DNA of 64,000 bases from Pseudomonas knackmussii B13 (GCF_000689415.1 NZ_HG322950.1:1240001-1304000); one strand, 5' to 3'; positions 7,770 to 15,716 are shown, numbered from the stretch's first letter. Program-made: numbers and translations. The notes: generated by a model from the letters alone, not told the origin.

Positions 7770-8989
7770 TTAAGTCTCTTCTTTGACGCTATGATAAAAA
7801 TTGTTGCGGATGAAGTTACTATGAATAGTTCAGAAAGAAAAGTCGTATAGGCTGCTGCAATAATCCCGATTTTAGGGAGGTAGAGGATATTTCCTGTGAT
7901 GTTTATGGCAGCCCCAATCAGCGTCAAAAAAAAGAAAGTACGTCCCTTGCCATAGATGTGTAGTGCATTGGGGTAAAGCAAGCCGAAAGAGAGCGCGACA
8001 CAGGTCGCAACGAAAATGTTGGTAAGCTCAAGTGCCTGTGTTGAAAGATAGCGGCTTCCCAAGAAGATAGATATTAGCCCTGATTTCGTAAGGAAAATAA
8101 TGGCGAAAATTGGCAGAAGCACTGCCCCGAATGATGTAGATAGCTTTAGGACCTTTTTACGAAGTGCGGCTGAGTTTTCAGTGTTGCAAAGACTTGGATA
8201 GAGACTATTAATCACTACGCCACGAAAAGCGATAAAGGTAATATATAAGGTTGAAATCGCAGAGTAGATTCCGACCTGGTGGCTGCCGAGGATATGTTCT
8301 ATTAATAATATGTCTGCATTAAAGTATGCCTTTGCCAGAAGCGATCCGGAAACCAAGTATATTACATTTGCTGATGGTGGTTTGATTCTTGGTTTGAAGT
8401 GTTTGCGATTGCTATGCGGGATGCATGTGATTGTTATAGTAAGGGTAAGAAGAGCTAGTGCGATTCCCTTTAGTGCTGTTAGAGATTCGGGGTTGAGAAG
8501 TTTAGTGTTAGAGGTAAGTGTGAGCAACGTCACCGTGGCGATAAGTATCCCCAGGTGTGTAGTGTTCGGAATAGATGCTAGTAATTGTTTTCCAATTGCA
8601 CGCAAATACCAATCTTTGCTCATGCTGTAAGCAATGACACACGCGGCCAAAGAGAGAGCTTCTCCGATGCTTAGCAGGTTAGTTATACCCAGGATTCCTA
8701 AGCAGGCAGCGCTGAGGAACAGTCCAAGCGTACGATTGCTGAGAATGTTCTGTAGCTCAGAGTTGAAGAGTTCTTTATTTCCTTTGGCTTTTATGAGCGA
8801 TCTGATTCCCTCTTGATTGCTGCCGAATTCAATAAAGACGATGAAGTAAAGAAGTACTGCCTGAAGGTAGTTCCATCGTCCAAATGAATCGATATCTAAT
8901 TGGCGGGCAAGTAGCAATGAAAGTGAAAGTCCGAGCGCTCTTGCAGTAAGTTCGCTAATAATAGTTTTGGATATTTCTCTCTTATGCAT
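7766..8989 (-). CDS. wzx: Wzx-type polysaccharide flippase (MATE/MOP superfamily)
   Basis: A 407-residue integral membrane protein with about twelve predicted helices and an N-terminal stretch (ELTARALGLSLSLLLARQLDIDSFGRWNYLQAVLLYFIVF) typical of the Polysacc_synt/MOP flippases: a basic start, then LAR-L... FG.W. It would flip the undecaprenyl-linked repeat unit to the periplasm for Wzy. It starts 17 bases after the cytidylyltransferase gene and overlaps the next gene by four bases. AT-rich, like the rest of the cassette. Flippase identity is well supported by topology and order; the lipid-linked substrate cannot be inferred. Confidence 0.87.
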   Translation of the reverse strand: MHKREISKTIISELTARALGLSLSLLLARQLDIDSFGRWNYLQAVLLYFIVFIEFGSNQEGIRSLIKAKGNKELFNSELQNILSNRTLGLFLSAACLGILGITNLLSIGEALSLAACVIAYSMSKDWYLRAIGKQLLASIPNTTHLGILIATVTLLTLTSNTKLLNPESLTALKGIALALLTLTITITCIPHSNRKHFKPRIKPPSANVIYLVSGSLLAKAYFNADILLIEHILGSHQVGIYSAISTLYITFIAFRGVVINSLYPSLCNTENSAALRKKVLKLSTSFGAVLLPIFAIIFLTKSGLISIFLGSRYLSTQALELTNIFVATCVALSFGLLYPNALHIYGKGRTFFFLTLIGAAINITGNILYLPKIGIIAAAYTTFLSELFIVTSSATIFIIASKKRLK

Positions 8990-9006
8990 GGCTATCTAAG
9001 CTTCGG

Positions 9007-9741
9007 CTATAGACCGAGCTGAGTGAGGGCAGCTTCTGCGCGTGGAATGTCTTCTGGAGTGTCCACTGCTACCGAGTCACTCGACATTTCAATCATCGTT
9101 ACATCGAAGCCTAGCTCAACGAATCGCAAGATCTCGATATCTTCGATTTCTTCTAGCGGAGTTTTTGTAGACGCCGAGGAAAAGGCAGCCAAAGCCGCTC
9201 TTGGAAACGCATAGGCACAGACTTGTCGCGAAGCGACGGTGAAGGCGCCTTTCTTGTTAGTCGGAATAGGAGCTCTCGACATGTACAGGAGGTTTCCATC
9301 AGGCCGCATCACCACTTTGGGAATGTTCGGACTACGGAAGTGGGTTTCATCCGAAATCTTGCAGTACCCATTGATTATTTTCTGTGGGTTATCCTGAGAA
9401 GCTTCTATGATTTTACGTATATCTACCGGGTTGAACGCTGGCTCGTCGCCTTGAACGTTTATGAATATATCCGCGTCAATTAGATTTGCACACTCTGCGA
9501 CTCGGTCCGTACCTGTTAAACAATCCTTCGATGTCATTAGGTACTGTATTCCTTCGCTTTCGCAAAGCTTCCTTATTAAATCGTCGTCGGTAGCAACATA
9601 AATCATCGAGGCCGGGGCCGCTTTCAAGCACTGGCGGTAGGTCCTGACTATCATTGGAATTCCGCGTAACTCAATTAGCGGCTTTCCGGGAAGGCGGGAG
9701 GACTCATAGCGAGCGGGGATTATGATTGCAATTTTTTTCAT
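9007..9741 (-). CDS. kdsB: KdsB-like CMP-3-deoxy-ulosonate cytidylyltransferase
   Basis: A 244-residue protein of the KdsB/KpsU family, which activates Kdo or a related 3-deoxy-ulosonic acid with CTP. Visible motifs are IPARYESSRLPGKPL (residues 8-22), the TGTDRVAE motif, INVQGDEP (Mg2+/nucleotide site), LLYMSRAPIP and EDIEILRF, all in the family order. Length is standard (KdsB about 250). Pseudomonads need a housekeeping KdsB for lipid A, encoded elsewhere as far as I recall, so this is probably a second, polysaccharide-specific enzyme. It overlaps the HAD phosphatase gene by four bases. The precise ulosonate it activates is inferred only as Kdo-like. Confidence 0.88.
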   Translation of the reverse strand: MKKIAIIIPARYESSRLPGKPLIELRGIPMIVRTYRQCLKAAPASMIYVATDDDLIRKLCESEGIQYLMTSKDCLTGTDRVAECANLIDADIFINVQGDEPAFNPVDIRKIIEASQDNPQKIINGYCKISDETHFRSPNIPKVVMRPDGNLLYMSRAPIPTNKKGAFTVASRQVCAYAFPRAALAAFSSASTKTPLEEIEDIEILRFVELGFDVTMIEMSSDSVAVDTPEDIPRAEAALTQLGL

Positions 9742-10391
9742 GGAGAAATCTCTTGAGCTAGTTCCTGTAGGTTGGAGATGACTCTGAGGCCTTGCATTGC
9801 GTACTTTTCACCAAGTTCTGGGGTGTTGGAGTAGTTTCTACAGAATATAAAATCTATGTCGTTGTCACGAGCGGCCTGATAGTCACCAGATGAATCGCCG
9901 ATTATGCATAGAGTGGATGCTTCCAAGTTATTAGTTTCAATGATCTTCGCAATATTGGTGGACTTGGCCGTTGGTGAGCCCAGGACGTCTTTGAAATGCC
10001 GGCGAAGGTTACGGCTGGAAAAAACACCGCGAAGCTCTTCCTGATCACTGCCTGATACTACCCAGCAATTATCAGGGGATAGCAAGGTTAATAATTCGAT
10101 AGCGCCAGTGCAAATTTCACAGGTTTGGTATTCCTCTCTGCAGGCTCTTGCATACTTTTCGAGAATCGCCTGTTGCTCTCCGTCTGCGGGAGGGCGTCCA
10201 AGGAAAACCTCGAAGAATAACTTTACGTGCATGTACCGTGATTTACCAAAGTTACTCGTAAAATATTCGATGAAATCTTTGGCAGCTGTCTCGGGATAGG
10301 AGGAAATCGCTGTGCGCATTGCCGAAACTTTGAACTTGTTACTGTCGAGCAATACCCCGTCGCAGTCGAATATGAAATTTTTATATAGCAT
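9738..10391 (-). CDS. HAD-family phosphatase of the predicted ulosonate pathway
   Basis: A 217-residue HAD hydrolase (221 plus if the ATG at 10406 is used). The motifs are DCDG at residues 9-12 (nucleophile D9, acid D11), VVSGSD (motif II), a lysine in TAKSTNIAK (motif III) and GDSSGDY (motif IV). In Kdo and sialic-acid pathways a HAD enzyme (KdsC, NeuB-partner type) removes the phosphate from the newly made ulosonate; its location between an aldolase and a CMP-transferase suggests the same here. It overlaps both neighbours (the aldolase stop by 11 bases). The insert between motifs I and II is helical, as in class I cap phosphatases. Substrate not known. Confidence 0.82.
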   Translation of the reverse strand: MLYKNFIFDCDGVLLDSNKFKVSAMRTAISSYPETAAKDFIEYFTSNFGKSRYMHVKLFFEVFLGRPPADGEQQAILEKYARACREEYQTCEICTGAIELLTLLSPDNCWVVSGSDQEELRGVFSSRNLRRHFKDVLGSPTAKSTNIAKIIETNNLEASTLCIIGDSSGDYQAARDNDIDFIFCRNYSNTPELGEKYAMQGLRVISNLQELAQEISP

Positions 10392-11976
10392 ATATCGAGC
10401 CAGCATTGATGTTGTAGCTTGTTGGTGTTAGACAGGTGATTGACAGCTTGTTCTTAAAGTGGTCAAAGGTCTCCTGAGAGTCCTTCCCTCTATTGTCTGG
10501 CGGGGCGTAACCATCAAATCCTACTAAGCTTACGCTTTCGGCGCCTCCAACCTCGCATATTGAAAGTGCGTAGCTAAGTGTAAGTTCTAAAGGAATAGTG
10601 CAGTGCGAGTTACCAGATTCCCAGTTGTCGCCGATTTGTATTTCGTAGTTAATTTTTGGGCTGATCGAGTTTTCCTCGAAGCGGGAGCGCGGTGCTATAA
10701 GCTTTTGCTCAATCTCTTTGTATTTCTTGTTGTCTGTTAGGAATTTTGCGTTATGTATGGCGGTATAGTAGTTGATTAGTTTTTCAGGAATGGTTTCGTT
10801 GACGTTTATCGAGATGACAATGGGCGCTCGCTCGCAGATGTAATCACAAATTGCACTTGCGTATTTTTTAGTGCTTGCGCCGGGCCCGATAAGAAGGACT
10901 TCTTTGCGCAAGAGCAATCCGCGGATATCATCCCCGGGTAGAACTTTAGTAGAGTAAGCACGCTTTCCAGAGTTGAGCGCCATCTCGAGGTTTTCGCCAT
11001 CGTAATTGGAGCTTTCAACTGTGCTGAGATAGCTTATGGCCGCTGAACGCTCGTCAGGTCCAAATCGTGTGTCGCTGCAGAGTTGCTGAATGTAGGTCGG
11101 GTGTATGTTGGCAGTTGCGCCAATGTGATAGAGCAGATTACTTCCCCAGCCATATTCACGCTGCATAGGCTCGAAATTCCTGAGGACCAGTTCGTACAAC
11201 TCTTGCGGCCTATAATTTGCGTTGTATTTCTCGCAGAGCTCTAGTAGCAATACCTCGGTTTTGGTATTTCCCGCTCCTCGCCCCATGCCTGTAATGGTCG
11301 AATCGAGATAGCTGACTCCCAACTCTACTGCCTCAAGCGTATTTGAAAGGGCGCGAGACATATTGTCATGAGCGTGGAGTCCTAAGTCGCCTTCCCATAC
11401 TTCACGCAGTGATCGAATAATCCGATGTTGATCCTCGGTTCGCATGTTTCCGAAGGAGTCTGCGAAATACAACACGTCTACTGTATTAGAGTCTTTTATT
11501 TTTCTTGCTGTTTTTATTATTAGCTGCTCAGCCTTGCCAACGGTTTGCATCAAGTTTAGGCCGACAAAATATCCCAGCTTTTTGAGCTCCCGACAAATTA
11601 CGATGGCTGCCTCAACTTCATGATAGTGCGCGGCCACTCGTACGAAAGAGAGACGGCTATCAGCCTTCTTTACGAAAAGCCGATTGACACTGCTGATAAT
11701 GTCTGGTGGTGAGGAAATTAAGGTTTTGGCGTCAACCATGACTCCATAGGCGGGGCCTTCGGGCAGATCGAGCTGATTGATGTATCGCTCAGTTGTGAAT
11801 GCGCTAGCTCCTTTGAACGACTTTCCGGGGAAGTTCCTTAGGCCTAGTTCAATTAGGTCGATTTTTGCTGCGGCTACTGCTTTGAGATAATTTGAGACTA
11901 ATACCTCTGGGAAGTCCCAGTTGTTGTAATAGCCGCCATCTCTAAGTGTGCAGTCCAATATTTTTAATTTTCTCAA
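10381..11976 (-). CDS. DRE-TIM (HMGL-like) aldolase fused to a Rossmann-like C-terminal domain
   Basis: A 531-residue protein with a TTG start (GGA eight bases upstream). Residues 1-300 form an HMGL-like TIM barrel: LDCTLRDGGY (7-16, metal-binding D8, R12, D13) and LHAHDN with H201/H203 as metal ligands, then TGMGRGAGNTKTE (229-241), the same arrangement as 4-hydroxy-2-oxovalerate aldolases such as DmpG. Such enzymes join pyruvate to an aldehyde to give 4-hydroxy-2-keto acids. DmpG has His where this protein has Y16. Residues 350-530 contain LLIGPGASTKKY and VGGAESVSLVGFDG, a Rossmann-like domain I do not recognise. With the phosphatase and cytidylyltransferase that follow, I infer synthesis of an acidic 3-deoxy-ulosonic sugar. 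Confidence 0.72.
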   Translation of the reverse strand: MRKLKILDCTLRDGGYYNNWDFPEVLVSNYLKAVAAAKIDLIELGLRNFPGKSFKGASAFTTERYINQLDLPEGPAYGVMVDAKTLISSPPDIISSVNRLFVKKADSRLSFVRVAAHYHEVEAAIVICRELKKLGYFVGLNLMQTVGKAEQLIIKTARKIKDSNTVDVLYFADSFGNMRTEDQHRIIRSLREVWEGDLGLHAHDNMSRALSNTLEAVELGVSYLDSTITGMGRGAGNTKTEVLLLELCEKYNANYRPQELYELVLRNFEPMQREYGWGSNLLYHIGATANIHPTYIQQLCSDTRFGPDERSAAISYLSTVESSNYDGENLEMALNSGKRAYSTKVLPGDDIRGLLLRKEVLLIGPGASTKKYASAICDYICERAPIVISINVNETIPEKLINYYTAIHNAKFLTDNKKYKEIEQKLIAPRSRFEENSISPKINYEIQIGDNWESGNSHCTIPLELTLSYALSICEVGGAESVSLVGFDGYAPPDNRGKDSQETFDHFKNKLSITCLTPTSYNINAGSIYAI

Positions 11977-12335
11977 AAATATATTCCATTATGTTTTAGA
12001 TGGCGCTGTGCGCTCATATCTTTTGACAGGGGGCTGCGATCGGCAGGTATAGGGGGCAGCTAGCCCTGTCGTATGCCTGAAAATGCGTCTATTGGCATTA
12101 GGCACGCTACCGCCCCAGGATTATCGGTCAATTTCCTGAGAACGCAGGTTTTTGGCAGTGTAATGAGTCTTGAGTTATTTCTAGTCGTGCGCTTTGATGA
12201 AAAAAGGGGCGCGTGCAGCAGTTGAATTTTCTTGAACTCTTTCTTCCACCTCTGCTAGGTGGTTTTCTGCATTGACATACATGCAGGTACGAATATTTTT
12301 GACTTTACGAGTTAGTGAGTTTTATCTGAAGAACT
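11977..12335. other. 359-base leader between rfaH and the aldolase gene
   Basis: No open reading frame was supported here. It contains the ops element (12103-12114) and, nearer the aldolase, an imperfect hairpin at 12025-12070 (GACAGGG with CCCTGTC, plus an inner GCTGC/GCAGC pair). The stretch 12117-12335 is AT-rich and must hold the promoter or carry read-through from rfaH; I found no convincing -35/-10 pair on the minus strand. A short stem at 12246-12262 is followed by TTTT only on the plus strand. Confidence 0.7.
12103..12114 (-). promoter_or_regulatory. ops element (JUMPstart core) for RfaH
   Basis: On the minus strand the sequence reads GGCGGTAGCGTG, an exact match to the ops core, with flanking bases GG upstream as in JUMPstart (GGGGCGGTAGCGTG). 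It is 127 bases upstream of the aldolase start and about 220 bases downstream of rfaH. In enterobacteria, RfaH loads on RNA polymerase at ops to suppress termination across long polysaccharide operons. It should serve the AT-rich cassette here. Confidence 0.88.
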
Positions 12336-12896
12336 TCACTTCTTTGTGGTTTCTTGGTCCTTTTTGAGTTGGAGTCGCGAGACTGGCTCGTAAGTTCGAA
12401 GCTCAATCTTTTGCACTTGAGTAAGCGGAACGCTGACTACAACTTCTCTTTGAAGTAGCGAGAGCAAAAGCAATACCCGCCCGTCACTATTCTTCTCAAG
12501 GAAGATGGCTTCTATCTGTTGCAGGCTGGTGTCGTTAAGAACAACTCGGTCACCAGCAATGAGTGCAGGCAGGACGTTTGTGTGCGGGCTCTGTAGTTTT
12601 GTAACAATTGCTTCTGGCACAGGTGTAGGGCGCCCTCCAAAGCTCACGATCTGATTCACACCGCGGGTCGAACGGATGGGCATCCAATTGTCATCCACCC
12701 GATCCAGGTGAATGAACAAGTAGCCGGGGAAGAGAGGCTCACTGAGTTGCTGCAGTTTTCCCTTTTGCAGTCGCTCGATCTGGTGAGTGGGTAGCAGGCA
12801 CGGGTACCCCTGGCGCTCCAGATGCTCCAGCGCGCGCATGTCCTGGCGCGGCTTGCACTGGATCAGGTACCACTGTTTTCCGGTTGCGTCCGGCAT
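12336..12896 (-). CDS. rfaH: RfaH transcription antitermination factor (NusG paralogue)
   Basis: A 186-residue NusG-family protein starting at the ATG at 12896, which has AGAGGG four bases upstream; an in-frame start further 5' (12932) lacks such a site. The N-terminal half matches RfaH: WYLIQCKPRQ, RALEHLERQG, SEPLFPGYLF, and the ops-contact region TRGVNQIVSFG. The C-terminal half (EAIFLEKNSDGRVLLLLSLLQREVVVSV) corresponds to the KOW/alpha-helical switching domain. Length is somewhat above the enterobacterial 162 because of a basic C-terminal tail. It is transcribed just before an exact ops element, a strong functional context. Also called a specialised NusG regulator; identity as RfaH rather than NusG is well supported. 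Confidence 0.92.
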   Translation of the reverse strand: MPDATGKQWYLIQCKPRQDMRALEHLERQGYPCLLPTHQIERLQKGKLQQLSEPLFPGYLFIHLDRVDDNWMPIRSTRGVNQIVSFGGRPTPVPEAIVTKLQSPHTNVLPALIAGDRVVLNDTSLQQIEAIFLEKNSDGRVLLLLSLLQREVVVSVPLTQVQKIELRTYEPVSRLQLKKDQETTKK

Positions 12897-12935
12897 GTTT
12901 CCCTCTCTGCAGGTCAATTGCACCTGCTGCATTTC

Positions 12936-12962
12936 TGGATTCCCGCCTACGCGGGAACGACG
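12936..12962 (+). repeat. Single REP-like palindromic element
   Basis: The 27-base element contains the palindrome TTCCCGC-CTAC-GCGGGAA followed by CGACG, the same design as the paired copies at 30371-30453 and 36078-36153. It lies between the wzc stop and the rfaH start, on the edge of the transcribed spacer. Confidence 0.6.
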
Positions 12963-13001
12963 AATCCATAGATGGAGGCCTTCCGTGGCCTCTTTCCGGG
13001 G

Positions 13002-15239
13002 TCAGGCTTTGTCCGATTTGTATTCGTAGTGGTAGTAGCCGTAGCCGCCGTACCCGTAGTAGGCCGAGGCTCGTTTTTCCACGCCGTTGAAGATCGCGCC
13101 TTTTAGTTCGATGCCGTTCTGCGCGAAGCGGCGGATGGTCAGGTCGATTTCCCGTGCCGGGTTCAGGCCGAAGCGGGTGACGATCAGGTTCGTGCCCGAC
13201 TGGCGGCCGACGATGGCGGCATCGGTCACGGCCAGCAGCGGCGGGGTATCGAGTATCACCAGGTCGAACTGCTTGCTCGCTTCTTCGAGGAAGGCGGTGA
13301 AGTTGGGGTGCATCAGCAGTTCCGACGGGTTCGGCGGAATCTGGCCGCGCGGAATGAAGTGGAAGCCTTCGATATCGGTGGTACGCACTGCAGTAGCAAA
13401 GTCGCAGCGCTTCACCAGTAGGTCGGACAGGCCGTTCTCTTCACCGCTGTTCAGCACCTTGTGCAGGTAGCCCTTGCGCATGTCGACATCGACCAGCAGG
13501 ACGCGCTGGCCTGTCTGGGCGATGACCGCAGCCAGGTTGGAGGACACGAAGGTCTTGCCCACCGCCGGGCTCGGACCGGAAATCATCAGGCGGTTGTTGC
13601 CGGCTTCCAGCATGGCGAAGTGCAGGCTGGTGCGCAGGCTGCGCAGGGACTCGATGGCCAGGTCGGTCGAGTGGCTGATGGCGAGCAGCGGCGCGGCCTT
13701 GGCGGCACGGCCACGGCCCTTGTCGCGTTTATCTTCCTCGGCTTTCTGCAGGACGCTGTACGGAATGGATGCGTAGACCGGCAGGCCCAGTTGTTCGATG
13801 GCGTCCGGAGTCTCGATACCGCGGTTAAGGGCTTTGCGCAGCAGCACCAGGCCGATCGCGAAGAACAGGCCGAGCAGGGTGGCGACCAGTACTACGAGCG
13901 GCTTTTTCGGCTTGACCGGCTTGGTGGTGTCCACGTCGGCCGTGTCGATGATGCGCACGTTGCCCACAGCGCCGGCGCGCATGACGTCGAGTTCCTGGGC
14001 CTTGTTCAGCAGTTGGGTGTAGATGGCCGTGCTGACCTGTACGTCGCGGGTCAGGCCCAGCAGTTCCTGCTGGGTCGCCGGCAGGCCTTCGACCTTGCGC
14101 GACAGGCCATTCTGCTTGCTGGTCAGTTCGCCGATCTGCTTCTGCAGTGCCTGGTAGGCCGGGTGCTGGCGGGTAAACTTGCGGTCCATCTCTGCCTGCT
14201 GCAGCTTCAGCTCGGAGATGTTGGTGTCCAGGGCTACGATCTGGTCGAGCAGGGCCTTGGTTTCCAGGCTGATGTCCGCGGATTTGGCGCGAGTCTGATA
14301 GCTGCTAAGCGCGTCCTCGGCCTTCTCCAAATCACGGCGCACGTCAGGCAGTTGGCCACGCAGGAACTCCAGGCTGGACGCCGCTTCGGCGGAGGCGCGT
14401 TCGACGTTCTGGCGAACGTAGAGCTTGCTGATCTCGTCCAGCACCTGCAGCGCGCGATCGGGCTCGTCGTTTTCCAGCGACAGGCTGATGATCCCGGATT
14501 CCTTGCCGGTTTCGCTGACGTTGAGGTTGTCCTGGTAGTCGAGGATGGTGGTCAGGCGGCGTTCACGGACAACGTTGAAATGCGTGCCCGGGTTGGCCTG
14601 CAGTTTCTCGACCTGGAGCTTCACGCCATTTTGGTCGTAGGCCTGGCCGACCTTGCCTTCGACGAGCACGTTGTCGTCATCGTCGAGCAGGGTGAAGCCG
14701 CCGTTCTCCCCGGCAATGAGCGTGAGGTCTTTCTCGAGCAGGACCTCGGGAACCTCCAACTGGAAGATCTTCAGCTCTTCGCCGCCCCAGCCAAAACGGC
14801 TCAGGCCGAACAACGGCGCTGCGACTTCGGTTGTCGTTTCGGGTTGGAAGTGACGTGCGATAAAGCCGCCGACCAGCGGGAAGCGCGACGGCTTCACCAC
14901 GATATTCAACTTGAGGTTATCCACAGCCTTGCCGATCACCGCACGCGAGGTCAGCAGCTGGATCTCGGTGATGGCTTCCGACTGGGCACCCAGCAGGTCA
15001 CCCATATCCGACAAGCCCGGAATGGTCGGCTTCTTCGGCTCCACCTGAACGATGGCATCGGAGCGATAGATGGGCGGTGCCAGCAGCGCATAAGCCACGC
15101 CAACGGCCATGAAGCCGGCAGTGATCCCGGCGATCAGCCATTTGTGATCGATCAGGGTGCCGAGCAGACCGAGCAGGTCGATCTCGTCATCGTCGTGGTC
15201 TTGCATGGCTATCGCGGGTTGCTGCTGCATGGCTTGCAC
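13002..15239 (-). CDS. wzc: Wzc-type tyrosine autokinase and polysaccharide co-polymerase
   Basis: A 745-residue inner-membrane protein that controls chain length and export in Wzy-dependent systems. The N-terminal Wzz domain has TM1 at about 35-54 and a large periplasmic region with coiled-coil segments; TM2 is near 440-465 (LVVLVATLLGLFFAIGLVLL). The cytoplasmic BY-kinase has Walker A GPSPAVGKT (555-563), Walker A' VLLVDVDMR (580-588) and Walker B VILDTPP (about 661-667). The tail is rich in tyrosine: eight between 727 and 740, the usual autophosphorylation cluster. The GTG at 15239 has AGAAGA nearby; the ATG at 15230 is the alternative. Wzb just upstream would dephosphorylate it. Confidence 0.95.
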   Translation of the reverse strand: MQAMQQQPAIAMQDHDDDEIDLLGLLGTLIDHKWLIAGITAGFMAVGVAYALLAPPIYRSDAIVQVEPKKPTIPGLSDMGDLLGAQSEAITEIQLLTSRAVIGKAVDNLKLNIVVKPSRFPLVGGFIARHFQPETTTEVAAPLFGLSRFGWGGEELKIFQLEVPEVLLEKDLTLIAGENGGFTLLDDDDNVLVEGKVGQAYDQNGVKLQVEKLQANPGTHFNVVRERRLTTILDYQDNLNVSETGKESGIISLSLENDEPDRALQVLDEISKLYVRQNVERASAEAASSLEFLRGQLPDVRRDLEKAEDALSSYQTRAKSADISLETKALLDQIVALDTNISELKLQQAEMDRKFTRQHPAYQALQKQIGELTSKQNGLSRKVEGLPATQQELLGLTRDVQVSTAIYTQLLNKAQELDVMRAGAVGNVRIIDTADVDTTKPVKPKKPLVVLVATLLGLFFAIGLVLLRKALNRGIETPDAIEQLGLPVYASIPYSVLQKAEEDKRDKGRGRAAKAAPLLAISHSTDLAIESLRSLRTSLHFAMLEAGNNRLMISGPSPAVGKTFVSSNLAAVIAQTGQRVLLVDVDMRKGYLHKVLNSGEENGLSDLLVKRCDFATAVRTTDIEGFHFIPRGQIPPNPSELLMHPNFTAFLEEASKQFDLVILDTPPLLAVTDAAIVGRQSGTNLIVTRFGLNPAREIDLTIRRFAQNGIELKGAIFNGVEKRASAYYGYGGYGYYHYEYKSDKA

Positions 15240-15269
15240 TGCTTCTTCTTCTATCGGTGTCGGTGAGGC

Positions 15270-15716
15270 TTAGCGGGTCGGGCGGATGCGTTTGGCCCAG
15301 GCGTCGACGCCCTCGGTGATCAGGGCGTAGGCGTGCTCGAAGGCGGCCGTGCTCTGCCGGTAGGGGTCGGGGATTTCGCGGTCGTCCTGCCACTTGCCGA
15401 GCAGGAAAGTCTTGCCGCGCGCTTCGGGGGCAATCTGGGTGACGCCCTGCAGGTGGCGTTTCTCCATGACCAGGACCAGGTCGGAGTCGCGCAGCAGGCT
15501 GGAAGTCAGTTGACGGGCGCGGTGGTCGTGCGGCGTCTCGCCATGCCGCTCGAGGGCGGCCAGCGCGTTGCTTTCGATGGGCTTGTCGACCAGGGCACCG
15601 AGGCCGGCGGAGCTGACCTGGATGTCGCTGCCAGCAAGGCGCTGGCGCAGCAGATGTTCGGCGGTGGGGCTGCGGCAGATGTTGCCGACGCAGACGACCA
15701 ATATCCGTTTGAACAC
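15270..15716 (-). CDS. wzb: Wzb-type low-molecular-weight protein tyrosine phosphatase
   Basis: A 148-residue enzyme of the LMW-PTP family with the phosphate loop CVGNICRSP (nucleophile C9, R15) and the acid loop DPYRQ near the C terminus. It removes phosphate from the Wzc tyrosine cluster, the switch needed for polysaccharide assembly. The start is GTG with AGGAAG six bases upstream. The wzc start is 30 bases after its stop, so wzb and wzc form the first two genes of the locus. Length and motifs are standard. Assignment is firm as to family and good as to role. Confidence 0.95.
   Translation of the reverse strand: MFKRILVVCVGNICRSPTAEHLLRQRLAGSDIQVSSAGLGALVDKPIESNALAALERHGETPHDHRARQLTSSLLRDSDLVLVMEKRHLQGVTQIAPEARGKTFLLGKWQDDREIPDPYRQSTAAFEHAYALITEGVDAWAKRIRPTR

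Larger units (their letters stand above)
4755..11976. other. AT-rich sugar-specificity cassette, probably horizontally acquired
   Basis: The seven genes from the GT26 transferase to the aldolase have clearly lower G+C than their neighbours: I counted 26/60 in 6001-6060 and 17/60 in 11461-11520, against 45/60 in 54001-54060. The conserved export genes on both sides (wcaJ, wza, wzc, wzb) are GC-rich. This is the usual pattern of a replaceable serotype-determining core between conserved ends. No insertion sequence, integrase or tRNA is visible at either edge. Confidence 0.75.

Noticed and set aside
12120..12125. GATAAT on the minus strand just before the ops element, as a -10 box
   Set aside because: Transcription would then start inside the ops element, which must itself be transcribed. 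No -35 was found at 17 bases either.
12246..12266. Stem-loop CCACCT-N5-AGGTGG followed by TTTT in the leader before the aldolase
   Set aside because: The T run is on the plus strand, where no gene ends. On the transcribed (minus) strand it is followed by GAAGAAAG, so it is not a terminator of rfaH.
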